Shown: positions 34,609 through 43,206 of the stretch, piece after piece | How positions within the stretch are numbered: position 1 is the stretch's first letter | Layout of the letters: each line of letters opens with the position of its first letter | Assembly (NCBI GenBank): GCA_034436155.1 | Contig: DAOTVP010000010.1 | Location: forward strand, 248,001 to 312,000 | Length of the DNA stretch: 64,000 nt | Source: GCA-2794515 sp034436155 | GTDB lineage: Bacteria; Chloroflexota; Anaerolineae; Aggregatilineales; Phototrophicaceae | Direction: 5' to 3' | Notes under the pieces: model-generated | Told to the model about the DNA's origin: nothing | What the model saw: only the letters and a program-made list of their open reading frames with translations | Database searches by the model: none | Program-made: the position numbers and the translations under genes

Positions 34609-35476
34609 TTTACGCAATGAGTTGTTAACAGCTATTTTTGTAATTGCGGGTATCCTCATCGCCATTGGGGCGATACTTGCCTTGTCTTCATCGCCCGATC
34701 CCGCAACACCCAATTTAACACCGACAACCGTGAGTATGGTCGAATCACCTGTAGATAATCGCCCAACGGCGACTGTTCCCGATATGACCGCCCAACTTGC
34801 GCCTATTGATGTGGATGAGACTGAACGTGTAGCCTCAGAAATACCCCTACCCCTATCCATAACACCGATACTTATTGATACCATTGCGCCAATTCGTACT
34901 GCAACGCCAGTATTATTAACCCAATCACCATCTAACACACCTATTCTACCTACCAGAACGCCACGTCTCACAAATACGCCTACGCCGAGTGATACTGCTA
35001 TCCCCTCAACGCATACACCGACACAAACAGATACACCGACCAACACATCTATCCCACCTACCCAAACACGTACTCCAACCCATACACCACGCCCATCGTC
35101 CACACCAATTTCACCATCCGCAACACCAACAAACACAGCGATAGTCGCAGATGTACTCGTCGCAGAAGGATGCTTAAACCCGTCTATCCAAATTACATCA
35201 CCGCGCCCGAATGACCGAGTATCTGCCCCATTTGATGTGATTGGTACGGCTACCCTGCCTAATTTTGGGTTGTATCGTATCGAAATTCGTCCACATAATG
35301 CGCTCACATACCAACGTATTAATGCCGTTCAGCAAGTGGTTTATGCCGATGTGTTGGCACAAATAGATCCTTCTGATTATCCGAGTGGTGTTTATTGGAT
35401 ACGTTTGGTCGTGGTGGATAATCGAGGCGCAATCGCAGAAAATGGAACATGCGCTATCCCTACGATTTTTGAATAA
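34598..35476 (+). CDS. Membrane-anchored Thr/Pro-rich surface protein
   Basis: A 292-residue protein with one N-terminal membrane helix (ELLTAIFVIAGILIAIGAIL), a stretch of about 150 residues of low-complexity Thr-Pro-Ser (TNTPTPSDT and similar) probably forming an extended wall-spanning stalk, and a C-terminal beta-sandwich (about 195-290) with ITSPRPNDRVSAPFDVIGTA, resembling Ig-like or Gmad2-type domains. It overlaps the kinase-like gene by 11 bases. An opposite-strand frame of 241 codons here reflects the repeats and is not a gene. Confidence 0.7.
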   Translation: MNRNLRNELLTAIFVIAGILIAIGAILALSSSPDPATPNLTPTTVSMVESPVDNRPTATVPDMTAQLAPIDVDETERVASEIPLPLSITPILIDTIAPIRTATPVLLTQSPSNTPILPTRTPRLTNTPTPSDTAIPSTHTPTQTDTPTNTSIPPTQTRTPTHTPRPSSTPISPSATPTNTAIVADVLVAEGCLNPSIQITSPRPNDRVSAPFDVIGTATLPNFGLYRIEIRPHNALTYQRINAVQQVVYADVLAQIDPSDYPSGVYWIRLVVVDNRGAIAENGTCAIPTIFE

Positions 35477-35546
35477 ACCTACTCATTTGTTGAGAGATAC
35501 GTTACACTAGCCACGCTAAAAACCCATCACATTGGAGTGGATTTTG

Positions 35547-37481
35547 ATGATACGCATGGTTATTCGTGGTTTTGGGTGGCTTACCCATATGCTTATTTTT
35601 CGGATTGTGCCGTTAGTTTTAATCGGCGCGATTATTTGGTCTGGCGCACAAGTTGTAGATGCGATTGGTCGTCAATGGCGTGAGCGCGATGCGTATGAAT
35701 CGCTTGGTGCGGATTTTTCTGGTACGGCGACACTCATCGCATTGAATCAACCGACCAATACCTATACACCAACAGCCACATCTACGCCATCCAGCACGCC
35801 TTCACCGACACCTACGCATACAGCTAGTCCAACAGCGACTCATACGCCGACCTATACGGCGACTTATACCGAAACACCAAGCCCAACAGCGACTTATACA
35901 GAGACAGCTTCGCCAACACCAACAGATTTGCCAACAGAAACACCAACTGATACGCAATCATCAGGGCAAATTATGATTGGCTCTCAACTTTTTGTGACCA
36001 ATACACCACGCCCTGTGGTGTTTGCTACTATCACACCACAATCAAGTGCAGAACCAACGGCAGAAGAAATTGAACCTACTTTGTCTCCTACCCCAATGCC
36101 ATTATTTGCTACCGCGACATCACAACCTTCACCAACGGTTTTATCATCACCTAGTCCAACCCCGACTGTGACAGCTACTAGCACACAATTTGTACAAGTA
36201 CCCCAAGTGGTTGCCACTAATCCACTTCCAACGCCGTTATTTCCACGCGAAGTCGAAGCGGGTTTGGTGATGGGTGGCACGCTCGTCCCGACTATCGTGC
36301 CATTGGTGCAACGCGATTATAACTTGGTCAATATTATTTTATTGGGTGGTGATAATGAACTGACCACTGATGGCTCTGTTCGCACCGATACGATGATTGT
36401 CGTCTCGATAAACCGAGATACGAACACAGTGAATATGCTCAGTTTCCCGCGTGATTTGTATGTTTATATTCCCACACCAAATGGGATGATGAATCGCTTG
36501 AATGTCGTGTATGGCATCGGTGAATCCATTGGTTATACTGGTGGTGGATTTGGCTTATTGCGACAAACCTTCTTCTATAATTTTGGCATCAATATTCACT
36601 ATTATGCCAAAGTGGATTTTTCTGGTTTTAAGACGATTATTGACACCATTGGTGGGATTAGTGTTGCCGTAGATTGCACTTATCAAGATTACGCGCTCAT
36701 CGGCGCAGAATTACCCACAGGGGCAATTCCGATAGATGACGAGGGATTGTATCAACTAGGTGTTGGTTATTATGATATGAATGGCGCACAAGCCTTGTGG
36801 TTTTCTCGCACACGGAATAACAGTAGTGATTTTGACAGAGGTCGCAGACAGCAACAAGTATTACGGGCGATTTGGCGTAAAGCGTTAGGTTCTGTCAATT
36901 TGACCAACATCGGTCAATTATGGGAACAAGGAATGAGCATCTTAGAGACCGATATGCGCCTCGAAGACTTTATCGGCTTGTTGCCCATTGGCTTAAATTT
37001 AGATGTGAGCCAAATTCGCAATTTCACCTTTATCCCGACCTATCACACCAATTCATGGGCGGCACCTGATGGTGCGAATGTTCAAATTCCTGTCCCAGAA
37101 ACAGTCACTCAACTGATGAATGATTTTTATCGTCCACCATCTAATAATCAATTACTACTCACAGGGGCGAGTATTGCCGTTTATAATGGTACATCAAATC
37201 CATTATGGGATAGAGTAGCCACAGATCGTTTACTTTGGGAAGGATTCGGTGCAATTGCTATGGGCAATGCAGACACATTAGATCATGCCGAGACCATACT
37301 AATTGATTATACTGGTCAACAAAAAGGCGGTAGTGTCCGTGAAATTGCCAGAATTCTTAATGTGCGCCCAGAGAATGTCATTTCAGAGCCAAATCCAGAC
37401 CGTATAACCGATTTCGCGGTCATTTTGGGTTCAAATTATAATTCGTGTCAGGGTGGTGTGATAGACATCACCAACAACTAG
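35547..37481 (+). CDS. LytR-CpsA-Psr (LCP) family protein
   Basis: LCP enzymes attach glycopolymers to peptidoglycan. About 644 residues: a short cytoplasmic tail and a membrane helix (residues about 10-40), a Thr/Pro-rich stalk (about 70-240), the LCP catalytic domain (about 260-440) with SINRDTNTVNMLSFPRDLYV and FSRTRNNSSDFDRGRRQQQV carrying the conserved Arg and Asp residues, and a C-terminal LytR_C domain (about 550-640) with IAVYNGTSNPLWDR. ATG 35547 is preferred, with GGAG upstream; a TTG at 35532 is possible. Fits a monoderm-like or thin-walled Chloroflexota envelope. Confidence 0.9.
   Translation: MIRMVIRGFGWLTHMLIFRIVPLVLIGAIIWSGAQVVDAIGRQWRERDAYESLGADFSGTATLIALNQPTNTYTPTATSTPSSTPSPTPTHTASPTATHTPTYTATYTETPSPTATYTETASPTPTDLPTETPTDTQSSGQIMIGSQLFVTNTPRPVVFATITPQSSAEPTAEEIEPTLSPTPMPLFATATSQPSPTVLSSPSPTPTVTATSTQFVQVPQVVATNPLPTPLFPREVEAGLVMGGTLVPTIVPLVQRDYNLVNIILLGGDNELTTDGSVRTDTMIVVSINRDTNTVNMLSFPRDLYVYIPTPNGMMNRLNVVYGIGESIGYTGGGFGLLRQTFFYNFGINIHYYAKVDFSGFKTIIDTIGGISVAVDCTYQDYALIGAELPTGAIPIDDEGLYQLGVGYYDMNGAQALWFSRTRNNSSDFDRGRRQQQVLRAIWRKALGSVNLTNIGQLWEQGMSILETDMRLEDFIGLLPIGLNLDVSQIRNFTFIPTYHTNSWAAPDGANVQIPVPETVTQLMNDFYRPPSNNQLLLTGASIAVYNGTSNPLWDRVATDRLLWEGFGAIAMGNADTLDHAETILIDYTGQQKGGSVREIARILNVRPENVISEPNPDRITDFAVILGSNYNSCQGGVIDITNN
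35755..35965 (+). repeat. Low-complexity Thr/Pro coding repeat
   Basis: Degenerate short units built on ACA/ACG-CCN codons (TPT, TAT, TET) encode the LCP stalk. A like region lies in the preceding gene near 34950-35140. These are coding repeats, prone to length change; the units are too uneven to be a CRISPR or mini-satellite array. Confidence 0.6.
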
Positions 37482-37489
37482 CCAATTCA

Positions 37490-37516
37490 AAAACGGCGGA
37501 TTCTCTCCGCCGTTTT
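37490..37516. terminator. Bidirectional terminator between LCP and FtsK-like genes
   Basis: A perfect 11-bp stem, AAAACGGCGGA with TCCGCCGTTTT, 5-base loop, GC-rich core and A/T tails on both sides, placed between two convergent stops. Confidence 0.85.
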
Positions 37517-37523
37517 GATGTGC

Positions 37524-39023
37524 TTATTTGAAATCGGCTAATCGAACAAAGCGGAGTGTTGGGGAATCGATATTTTCCACAATGCCACTCTTTTTGAGCG
37601 CATCCATAACCGATTTTGCCTCTTCTGCATTAAGCCCTAGTACATCTTGTAACGGACCCATGCTAATCCAACCCAAATAGGCGGCTAATGCCCGTGCTTG
37701 TTGCAATGTGGCATTGGGTGTAATGGTCGGCAATTGGTCAAGTAAGGCTTGTGTGCGAGCATCAGTTGGCATTTTGAGGAGTTGCGTCACGCCTGTTTTG
37801 CCACTCACAGGTGTCTGTGGATTTTCACCTTTACGTTTCAGCATGGCATTTTGCCAATAGGTGTTGGCGCGTTCAATTTCGTCATTTGATACAGCACAAA
37901 TTTCAATCGGCGTGATTTCCTCGCCGATAAGGACAAAGGCATCTATGAAACGCATCAGTGAGCCATGAAAATTCGCTAATTTTTCAGGATATTTACCTGC
38001 CGAATTACGACTGAGAATTTTAATTGGGAAGTGGCTTTGTAGCGTATCTGGCACATTGACGCTATCTAAAATTCCAGCCGTCATCAGCACATGAATCCCC
38101 ACCTTGGCGTTATCTTGGAGCAGTGCTTTCAGAGGCGCGACCCATCGGTCTTTTGTTTGCGCCCAACGTTCATCACTCACTGAATCAATGACCAAAATCA
38201 TGCGAGGCAAAGAGGGTTTTTGATTGCTTCGTAAATGTGCATTATATTCATCGAAAGTAGTGACATTGGCTTCTGCAAAGCCTGATCGCCTACGTTCAGA
38301 CTCTTTTATCATGCTGTCAATCAATTTAACACCATCTTCTGGTTCACTAAGAACTTTGCCCAATAAATGGGGAACATTCAAGATAGGTTTTAACGCATTG
38401 ACGCTGTGTCCAGTTGCGCCAATCCGAATTTCGCTAGGGGTATTCAATAAAGTAAGTGACAATAAGATATTTTGTAACAGATGAAATTTTGCCCCTTCTG
38501 TACCGATGATAAGTAACTCATCTAAATTTGCCAAATCATATAAAATCAATTGTTGTGATAATGTGATGCCCAATATCAGCGCCAATGTAGATGGGTTATC
38601 GCGGAATAAGTTGCGTAGCATCAAGCGACGTAACGAGATAGGCACATGATTATCGATACGCAGTAAAATGGCTACTGCTTCTGGATTATCGGGCGCGGCG
38701 GGCATGAAGCCTAATTTCCATTGGCGATTTTCCTCTGCCAATTGACCGATACTCTTACGAATTTCGTTAGGCGTAACCGTACGCCGATTACCCAACCGCC
38801 CCACTGTTTCGGGTTTAGCGATGAACATCGTATACGATGGTGTCGGCAATATGTCGATGATTTTGACTGGTGTTTCAAGTTCAGCCAACTTGGTTTGCAA
38901 CAAATTCAATTGTTCTCTGATGGTTGTTTCAGAGAGTGGCATCCCACTGCCCTGCTCCAAAATATCCGCGATGGTTGGGGTAAGCCAATGGTTATCATCC
39001 ACACGACTAAACAATTGTGGCAT
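37524..39023 (-). CDS. FtsK/SpoIIIE-like protein with degenerate ATPase motifs
   Basis: A 499-residue protein whose layout follows FtsK: a beta-type domain (about 50-160), a RecA-like motor region (about 140-370) and a C-terminal winged helix of the gamma type (about 445-495, ALAAYLGWISMGPLQDVLGL). The P-loop, GTTGSGKS in FtsK, reads GTEGAKFH at residues 174-181, and the Walker B region is MILVIDSVSD rather than VVIDELAD. NVPHLLGKVLSEPEDGV and SGFAEANVTTFDEYNA keep clear FtsK likeness. ATP hydrolysis is unlikely. Start 39023 has AAAGGA upstream. No membrane helices. It may be a DNA-binding or regulatory relic of a motor. Confidence 0.72.
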   Translation of the reverse strand: MPQLFSRVDDNHWLTPTIADILEQGSGMPLSETTIREQLNLLQTKLAELETPVKIIDILPTPSYTMFIAKPETVGRLGNRRTVTPNEIRKSIGQLAEENRQWKLGFMPAAPDNPEAVAILLRIDNHVPISLRRLMLRNLFRDNPSTLALILGITLSQQLILYDLANLDELLIIGTEGAKFHLLQNILLSLTLLNTPSEIRIGATGHSVNALKPILNVPHLLGKVLSEPEDGVKLIDSMIKESERRRSGFAEANVTTFDEYNAHLRSNQKPSLPRMILVIDSVSDERWAQTKDRWVAPLKALLQDNAKVGIHVLMTAGILDSVNVPDTLQSHFPIKILSRNSAGKYPEKLANFHGSLMRFIDAFVLIGEEITPIEICAVSNDEIERANTYWQNAMLKRKGENPQTPVSGKTGVTQLLKMPTDARTQALLDQLPTITPNATLQQARALAAYLGWISMGPLQDVLGLNAEEAKSVMDALKKSGIVENIDSPTLRFVRLADFK

Positions 39024-39111
39024 GAGATTTATCCTTTGCGATAACAAGATTGACACGCATTGTTTATAATGATAACGCAAATAGCTATTTAATTACAAAG
39101 GGTTTCATGTC

Positions 39112-39624
39112 ATGAAATTGCATATATTCTATTGGATGCTGTATGGATGGCTTGTCTTTATACTCACTGGTTGTGGTGGTGTGGCTGAACGAGACGATGT
39201 TACAGGTATTTTGGAACTCACTCCTTTACCCACAAGTGTAGCTAATGGTGACTGTACGAATCCATCGGAACTCGAAAATTGGATTCAAACACTGGTGTTT
39301 AACCAATCGGAATTTACCACATCATTACAAAATGCTACCGAATTATCGCGCACACAACTGTTTCGTCTTGTTCAAAATTTGAATCGTGTTGCGCTCACCG
39401 TTGCCAACACTCCTATTTTATCGTGTGGTGAGCAAGCCTATCAATTAACCATCTCTGCGATGCAGACTACCCTCAATGATTTGCGAGCCTATGTCAATGC
39501 GGAACGTCATGATTTAGATGCCATTATCGCCAATGCACAAACACAGTTTGTAGAAGCGCAAGGTCAACATGATCTGCTCATCGTATTACTAGAGGATTTG
39601 TATCAACAGAATACAACACCCTAA
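39112..39624 (+). CDS. Predicted lipoprotein
   Basis: A 170-residue exported protein with a signal sequence ending in a good lipobox (FILTGCGG; Cys21 lipidated). The mature part is mostly helical, with two remaining Cys (TNPSELENW region begins GDCTN; LSCGEQAY) that may form a disulfide. No family recognised. It is divergent from the FtsK-like gene, with about 90 bases between the starts. Confidence 0.7.
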   Translation: MKLHIFYWMLYGWLVFILTGCGGVAERDDVTGILELTPLPTSVANGDCTNPSELENWIQTLVFNQSEFTTSLQNATELSRTQLFRLVQNLNRVALTVANTPILSCGEQAYQLTISAMQTTLNDLRAYVNAERHDLDAIIANAQTQFVEAQGQHDLLIVLLEDLYQQNTTP

Positions 39625-39627
39625 ATA

Positions 39628-39659
39628 CAAACAGACCTATCGTTTGATAGGTCTGTTTG
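39628..39659. terminator. Hairpin between lipoprotein gene and tRNA-Pro
   Basis: A perfect 14-bp stem, CAAACAGACCTATC (39628-39641) with GATAGGTCTGTTTG (39646-39659) and a GTTT loop, lying between the plus-strand lipoprotein stop and the minus-strand tRNA-Pro 3' end. Confidence 0.8.
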
Positions 39660-39666
39660 CAACATG

Positions 39667-39740
39667 TCGGGGTATCCAGATTCGAACTGGAGGCCTCTTG
39701 CACCCCATGCAAGCGCGCTACCGGGCTGCGCCATACCCCG
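39667..39740 (-). tRNA. tRNA-Pro (GGG)
   Basis: Cloverleaf with acceptor CGGGGTA / TACCCCG, D arm GGCGCAGCCCGG, anticodon stem CTTGC / GCAAG with loop ATGGGGT giving anticodon GGG, and T arm CCAGTTCGAATCTGG. The CCA end is not encoded. Confidence 0.95.
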
Positions 39741-39860
39741 TTGGTATGATGTGAGAAGTATAATAGACAACCATCAAAATAACAAGCCTATATTTCCACA
39801 TGACTGCGTAGGCGAAACAACGGTTGACGCATATTTATGGCTTGTATACACTCGTAGTTT

Positions 39861-40355
39861 ATGGATAAAAATATAAACTCTCAATCTTCAACCTTTTTCA
39901 GGTCTATAGCAACAATCTTACGCAACAACACATGGTTGGGTATTCCATTACATGGATTCATCCGTTTATCACGCCCAAAGTATACGATAGGTGCTGTCGG
40001 TGTATTGTTCAATTCACAAGGTCAAGTTTTGTTGGTTGAGCATGTTTTCCATCCCAAAACACCGTGGGGATTACCCGGTGGCTGGGTAAATCGGCGTGAA
40101 GACCCTGCCCAAACCGTTGTGCGCGAATTATACGAAGAATTATCGATGCGCGTCACCGTAGACCGCATTATCACCCTTAACACAGAATCGCGTTTTGGCA
40201 ATCATATCGACATTGCTTATTTATGTCGGACAACCGATACAGCGATTCGGTTGAGTCGTGAACTGCTGTCATATCAATGGTATGACATAGATAAAATGCC
40301 ACGCATCCTCAAATTTCACTACCATGCCATTCAACAAGCACGACAATGGATATAA
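39861..40355 (+). CDS. Nudix hydrolase
   Basis: A 164-residue Nudix protein. The Nudix box is GGWVNRREDPAQTVVRELYE followed by ELSM; the spacing G-x5-E-x7-RE-x2-EE is kept, but the usual Gly near the end is Ser. An N-terminal extension of about 35 residues with aromatic and basic residues precedes the fold. Substrate unknown. The next gene starts 12 bases after its stop. Confidence 0.88.
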   Translation: MDKNINSQSSTFFRSIATILRNNTWLGIPLHGFIRLSRPKYTIGAVGVLFNSQGQVLLVEHVFHPKTPWGLPGGWVNRREDPAQTVVRELYEELSMRVTVDRIITLNTESRFGNHIDIAYLCRTTDTAIRLSRELLSYQWYDIDKMPRILKFHYHAIQQARQWI

Positions 40356-40367
40356 TTGGAGTTTTTT

Positions 40368-41990
40368 ATGGCAACATCAATGATGACGGCACGTAGAAAA
40401 AAACGTCGCCCAATTTTTCTGCGCTTGTGGGTGATTTCGACCCTTCTCATTTTAGCCTCGTTGGGATTGTTCACATATGAACTATTGGCATTTAGCCAAA
40501 GTGCTAACCGCCTCGCTCCCAACCTGATTGTGGCGGATATAGATGTGAGCAACCTGTCTCCGACCGAGGCGCGTATTCTGTGGGAGAGGGCTTATGCACA
40601 ACCTGTAATTTTATATTATGGCGATAGTCCGATTGTTTTAGATCCGTCATCGGTTGGTTTTCGTCCGAATGTAGCGACTATGTTGGCATCCGCCCAAAAT
40701 ATCAACACCTCGCTTGGCAGTTTTTGGGAACGATTTTTTCAATATCTCACCTTACAAGAGACGACACAACCTGTCAATATTCCCTTATCTGCCGATTTCC
40801 AACGAGGATTATTAGAACAATTTTTACGCGACATCGCATCGCGTTATGATAGACCACCGGGTGAACCGGGTTATGATGTCGTCACATTGACGACATTTAA
40901 TGGTCAACAGGGGTTTGCGTTGGATATTCCCCAAGCGATGCAATTGGTCGAATCGGCACTCCGAAGTCCTGTTAACCGTACCGTCCTCTTGCCGATTGGT
41001 GGCGCAACATCCAATCAACCGACTATGAAAACCTTACAGGATTTGATAATCGCTTATTTTGATTCTCAGGGATTCATTTATGATGGAGTCTCTACGGTTG
41101 GTTCTGTATTTGTGATGGATTTACGCACAGGTGAAGAAATTAACCTGCTAGGCGATGTGGCGTTTACTGCCGCGAGTACCATTAAATTGCCCATCATGCT
41201 CAATTATTTTCGGTATCAAAATAACGAACCTACTCAAGAAGAAGCATGGTTATTGGCACAATCGCTTTTATGTAGCCGAAATTCATCCTCAAATTTATTA
41301 ATGGAGATTACGGGCGGAGGCAATGTATTTAACGGAGTGGCACAAGTGACGGATACAGCCCAATTCGCGGGCGCACGCAATACATTTTTGTCGGCACGTT
41401 TGATAGAAGGTGTTGCAGGCGAACAGTTAGGTTCAATTTCTGTGCCACCGACCTCACCTAATCGAAATTATAATACCAAACCAGACCCTTATAATCAAAC
41501 CACCACAGAAGATCTGGGTTCATTACTCACCATGATTTATGACTGCGCCAATTATGGCTCTGGATTGATAACCGCATTCCCAGAAGGACAATTTACACAG
41601 TTAGAATGTCGGCGTATGTTAGAATTGATGAGCGCCAACGATTTAGAACGACTGTTACAAGGCGGGATTCCACCAGAGGTTCGTATTTCACATAAAAATG
41701 GCTGGCTTGGCGGAACAGTCGGTGATGCTGGCATTGTATACCCACCCAACGGCAGAAATTATGTTATTGCAGTATTTTTATGGGAAGATGTAGATTTTCA
41801 AGATTATACCCGCTTGTGGCCTCTGGTAGAGGATGTTTCACGGGCAGTTTGGAATTATTTTAGCAGTGATACGCCACTCTTAGATCGTCGCCAATTGCCT
41901 GCAACAGCGCAAGATTGTGAGAATAATTATTTGCCACCGTTTGGTCAGGTGAATTTAGACAATATTAACGGTTGGCGCAATCAACCGTGA
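40368..41990 (+). CDS. Membrane-anchored serine beta-lactamase-fold protein
   Basis: A 540-residue protein: basic N-terminus, one membrane helix (RLWVISTLLILASLGLFTYE), a region of about 200 residues resembling the peptidoglycan-binding (YkuD/VanW-associated) domains with VADIDVSNLSPTEAR, then a class A beta-lactamase-like domain (about 220-510). The SxxK motif is ASTIK; the SDN loop reads SRN and the KTG motif reads KNG. No Glu166-like omega loop is evident. It is therefore more likely a cell-wall peptidase or binding protein than a drug-hydrolysing enzyme. ATG 40368 has GGAG upstream. The end overlaps the opposing anti-sigma gene by 10 bases. Confidence 0.75.
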   Translation: MATSMMTARRKKRRPIFLRLWVISTLLILASLGLFTYELLAFSQSANRLAPNLIVADIDVSNLSPTEARILWERAYAQPVILYYGDSPIVLDPSSVGFRPNVATMLASAQNINTSLGSFWERFFQYLTLQETTQPVNIPLSADFQRGLLEQFLRDIASRYDRPPGEPGYDVVTLTTFNGQQGFALDIPQAMQLVESALRSPVNRTVLLPIGGATSNQPTMKTLQDLIIAYFDSQGFIYDGVSTVGSVFVMDLRTGEEINLLGDVAFTAASTIKLPIMLNYFRYQNNEPTQEEAWLLAQSLLCSRNSSSNLLMEITGGGNVFNGVAQVTDTAQFAGARNTFLSARLIEGVAGEQLGSISVPPTSPNRNYNTKPDPYNQTTTEDLGSLLTMIYDCANYGSGLITAFPEGQFTQLECRRMLELMSANDLERLLQGGIPPEVRISHKNGWLGGTVGDAGIVYPPNGRNYVIAVFLWEDVDFQDYTRLWPLVEDVSRAVWNYFSSDTPLLDRRQLPATAQDCENNYLPPFGQVNLDNINGWRNQP

Positions 41991-42409
41991 TATTTTTCGA
42001 GGATAAGCTGATTGCGGTTTTCGGAATAACGATAAGATACCTTATCCATATATTTCCTGACAATTTCGATTCCCCATCCACCAATCGGACGGTCATCGAT
42101 TGACGCATGTTTGTCTGGTGGAGGAGCATCTAATGGATTAAAGGGGACAGCATCGTCTATCACTGTAATCATGATATGATTGTCTTTGGCGACACAGATT
42201 AGATCGATGACTTTATCATGCCCGTTTTTCTGATAACCATGTTCAATGACATTTGAGCATACTTCATCTACAGCCAATGCACACCAATAAGCTACTGTAT
42301 CGTCAAAACCACTGGTAAGCACAAAGTCATGTACAAAATCATGTGCTTTTCCAATATTTTCGATTACTGCATTAATTTGTAGGCTGTTTTGGTAAAGCAT
42401 ATCAACCAC
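41981..42409 (-). CDS. Anti-sigma factor / RsbW-like serine kinase
   Basis: A 142-residue HATPase_c_2 protein of the RsbW/SpoIIAB type. ALAVDEVCSNVIEHGYQ is the N box, VIDDAVPFNPLD the G1 box and GGWGIEIVRKYMD the G2 box. Such kinases hold a sigma factor and phosphorylate their antagonist. Its partner, the STAS protein, is encoded just upstream. The start is GTG 42409, or ATG three codons later. No sigma factor gene is near. Confidence 0.9.
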   Translation of the reverse strand: MVDMLYQNSLQINAVIENIGKAHDFVHDFVLTSGFDDTVAYWCALAVDEVCSNVIEHGYQKNGHDKVIDLICVAKDNHIMITVIDDAVPFNPLDAPPPDKHASIDDRPIGGWGIEIVRKYMDKVSYRYSENRNQLILEKYHG

Positions 42410-42417
42410 GCGACCAT

Positions 42418-42753
42418 CTAATAACTCTCGACTGCTTCGATACGCGATGAAAAAATTCGTACCAATGTATCTATCCCTGCCATCTCGAAGACTTCCATCA
42501 CACGGCTGGATGGTTGGGCTATCCTTAAATCACCTGCCGCCCGTTTGACCTTTTTAAGTGCCGCGATGATTTCACGTAGACCTGCACTACTCATGTAGTC
42601 AACACCAGCAAGATCTAATACGATATTGACCTGACCATCGTCAATCGGGCTAGATAGAGCCTCGCCCAATAAATTAGCGGTCATACTATCTACACGCCCG
42701 CTTACTTCAATTAAAGTAGCATTTTCTAATCCTGCCACATTTACTTCTAACAT
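42418..42753 (-). CDS. STAS-domain anti-anti-sigma factor
   Basis: A 111-residue SpoIIAA/RsbV-like antagonist. The phospho-acceptor serine lies in VDYMSSAGLREI, as in the family, and VNIVLDLAGV precedes it. It should bind the kinase encoded 8 bases downstream and free the sigma factor when unphosphorylated. Together they make a partner-switch pair; the phosphatase and sigma factor must be elsewhere. Confidence 0.93.
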   Translation of the reverse strand: MLEVNVAGLENATLIEVSGRVDSMTANLLGEALSSPIDDGQVNIVLDLAGVDYMSSAGLREIIAALKKVKRAAGDLRIAQPSSRVMEVFEMAGIDTLVRIFSSRIEAVESY

Positions 42754-42890
42754 GTGTATCGCTCCTGCTGACCTCGCTCAGTTTAGGTGAGATTATGGTG
42801 AAGATTATTGTATAAGGGCTATTTTATAAAGCGTCCTTCGCTATAATATAGATAGAATTGTATGAGATATATTATAAACCAAAAGATGAT

Positions 42891-43166
42891 ATGAATTTAG
42901 AGACGCTTGCCCTACTAACACTATTCTTTTCGCTGATGTTTTTCATATTGCAACGATCACAACCATCTGCGCGACGTATGATCTTATTTTTGATGATAGC
43001 ACCGATTTTATTCTTACGCCACTATGCAATCAGCAGAGGTGTTGAATCGGAAGCATGGACAGCCCTTATTATTGCCTTCATTTTGAATTTTTTATTTTGG
43101 GCTTTAATTGGGCGCTATAACCCTGTTGCCAGCAAAGAGGTGCGCGTTTTGGGGTTAGATGATTAG
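42891..43166 (+). CDS. Small membrane protein
   Basis: A 91-residue protein with about three hydrophobic helices (ETLALLTLFFSLMFFIL, RMILFLMIAPILFLRHYAI, WTALIIAFILNFLFWALIGR) and a polar tail. No family recognised. A TATAAT at 42842-42847 may be the -10. The start ATG 42891 is chosen; a TTG at 42858 in frame would add 11 residues and lies almost on the likely transcription start. Confidence 0.6.
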   Translation: MNLETLALLTLFFSLMFFILQRSQPSARRMILFLMIAPILFLRHYAISRGVESEAWTALIIAFILNFLFWALIGRYNPVASKEVRVLGLDD

Positions 43167-43176
43167 TAATTAGTAA

Positions 43177-43199
43177 ACAGGGGCGAATGATACGCCCCT
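43177..43199. terminator. Terminator between convergent membrane protein and apbC genes
   Basis: An 8-bp GC-rich stem, CAGGGGCG (43177-43184) with CGCCCCTG (43192-43199), 7-base loop, followed by CGATTTTT on the plus strand. Confidence 0.75.
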
Positions 43200-43206
43200 G
43201 CGATTT

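Noticed and set aside
34582..35307. 241-codon open frame on the minus strand opposite the Thr-rich protein gene
   Set aside because: It mirrors the ACN-CCN repeats of the real plus-strand gene (Gly/Val repeats), has no family likeness and overlaps a well supported gene.
35755..35965. Short repeats that might be a CRISPR or satellite array
   Set aside because: The units vary, have no spacer pattern and stay in frame as Thr/Pro codons in an LCP stalk.
39664..39876. 70-codon plus-strand frame
   Set aside because: It runs through tRNA-Pro on the other strand and has no ribosome site or family match.
40368..41990. Antibiotic-resistance beta-lactamase
   Set aside because: Key SDN and KTG positions are altered, no Glu166 loop is visible and a wall-binding domain is attached.
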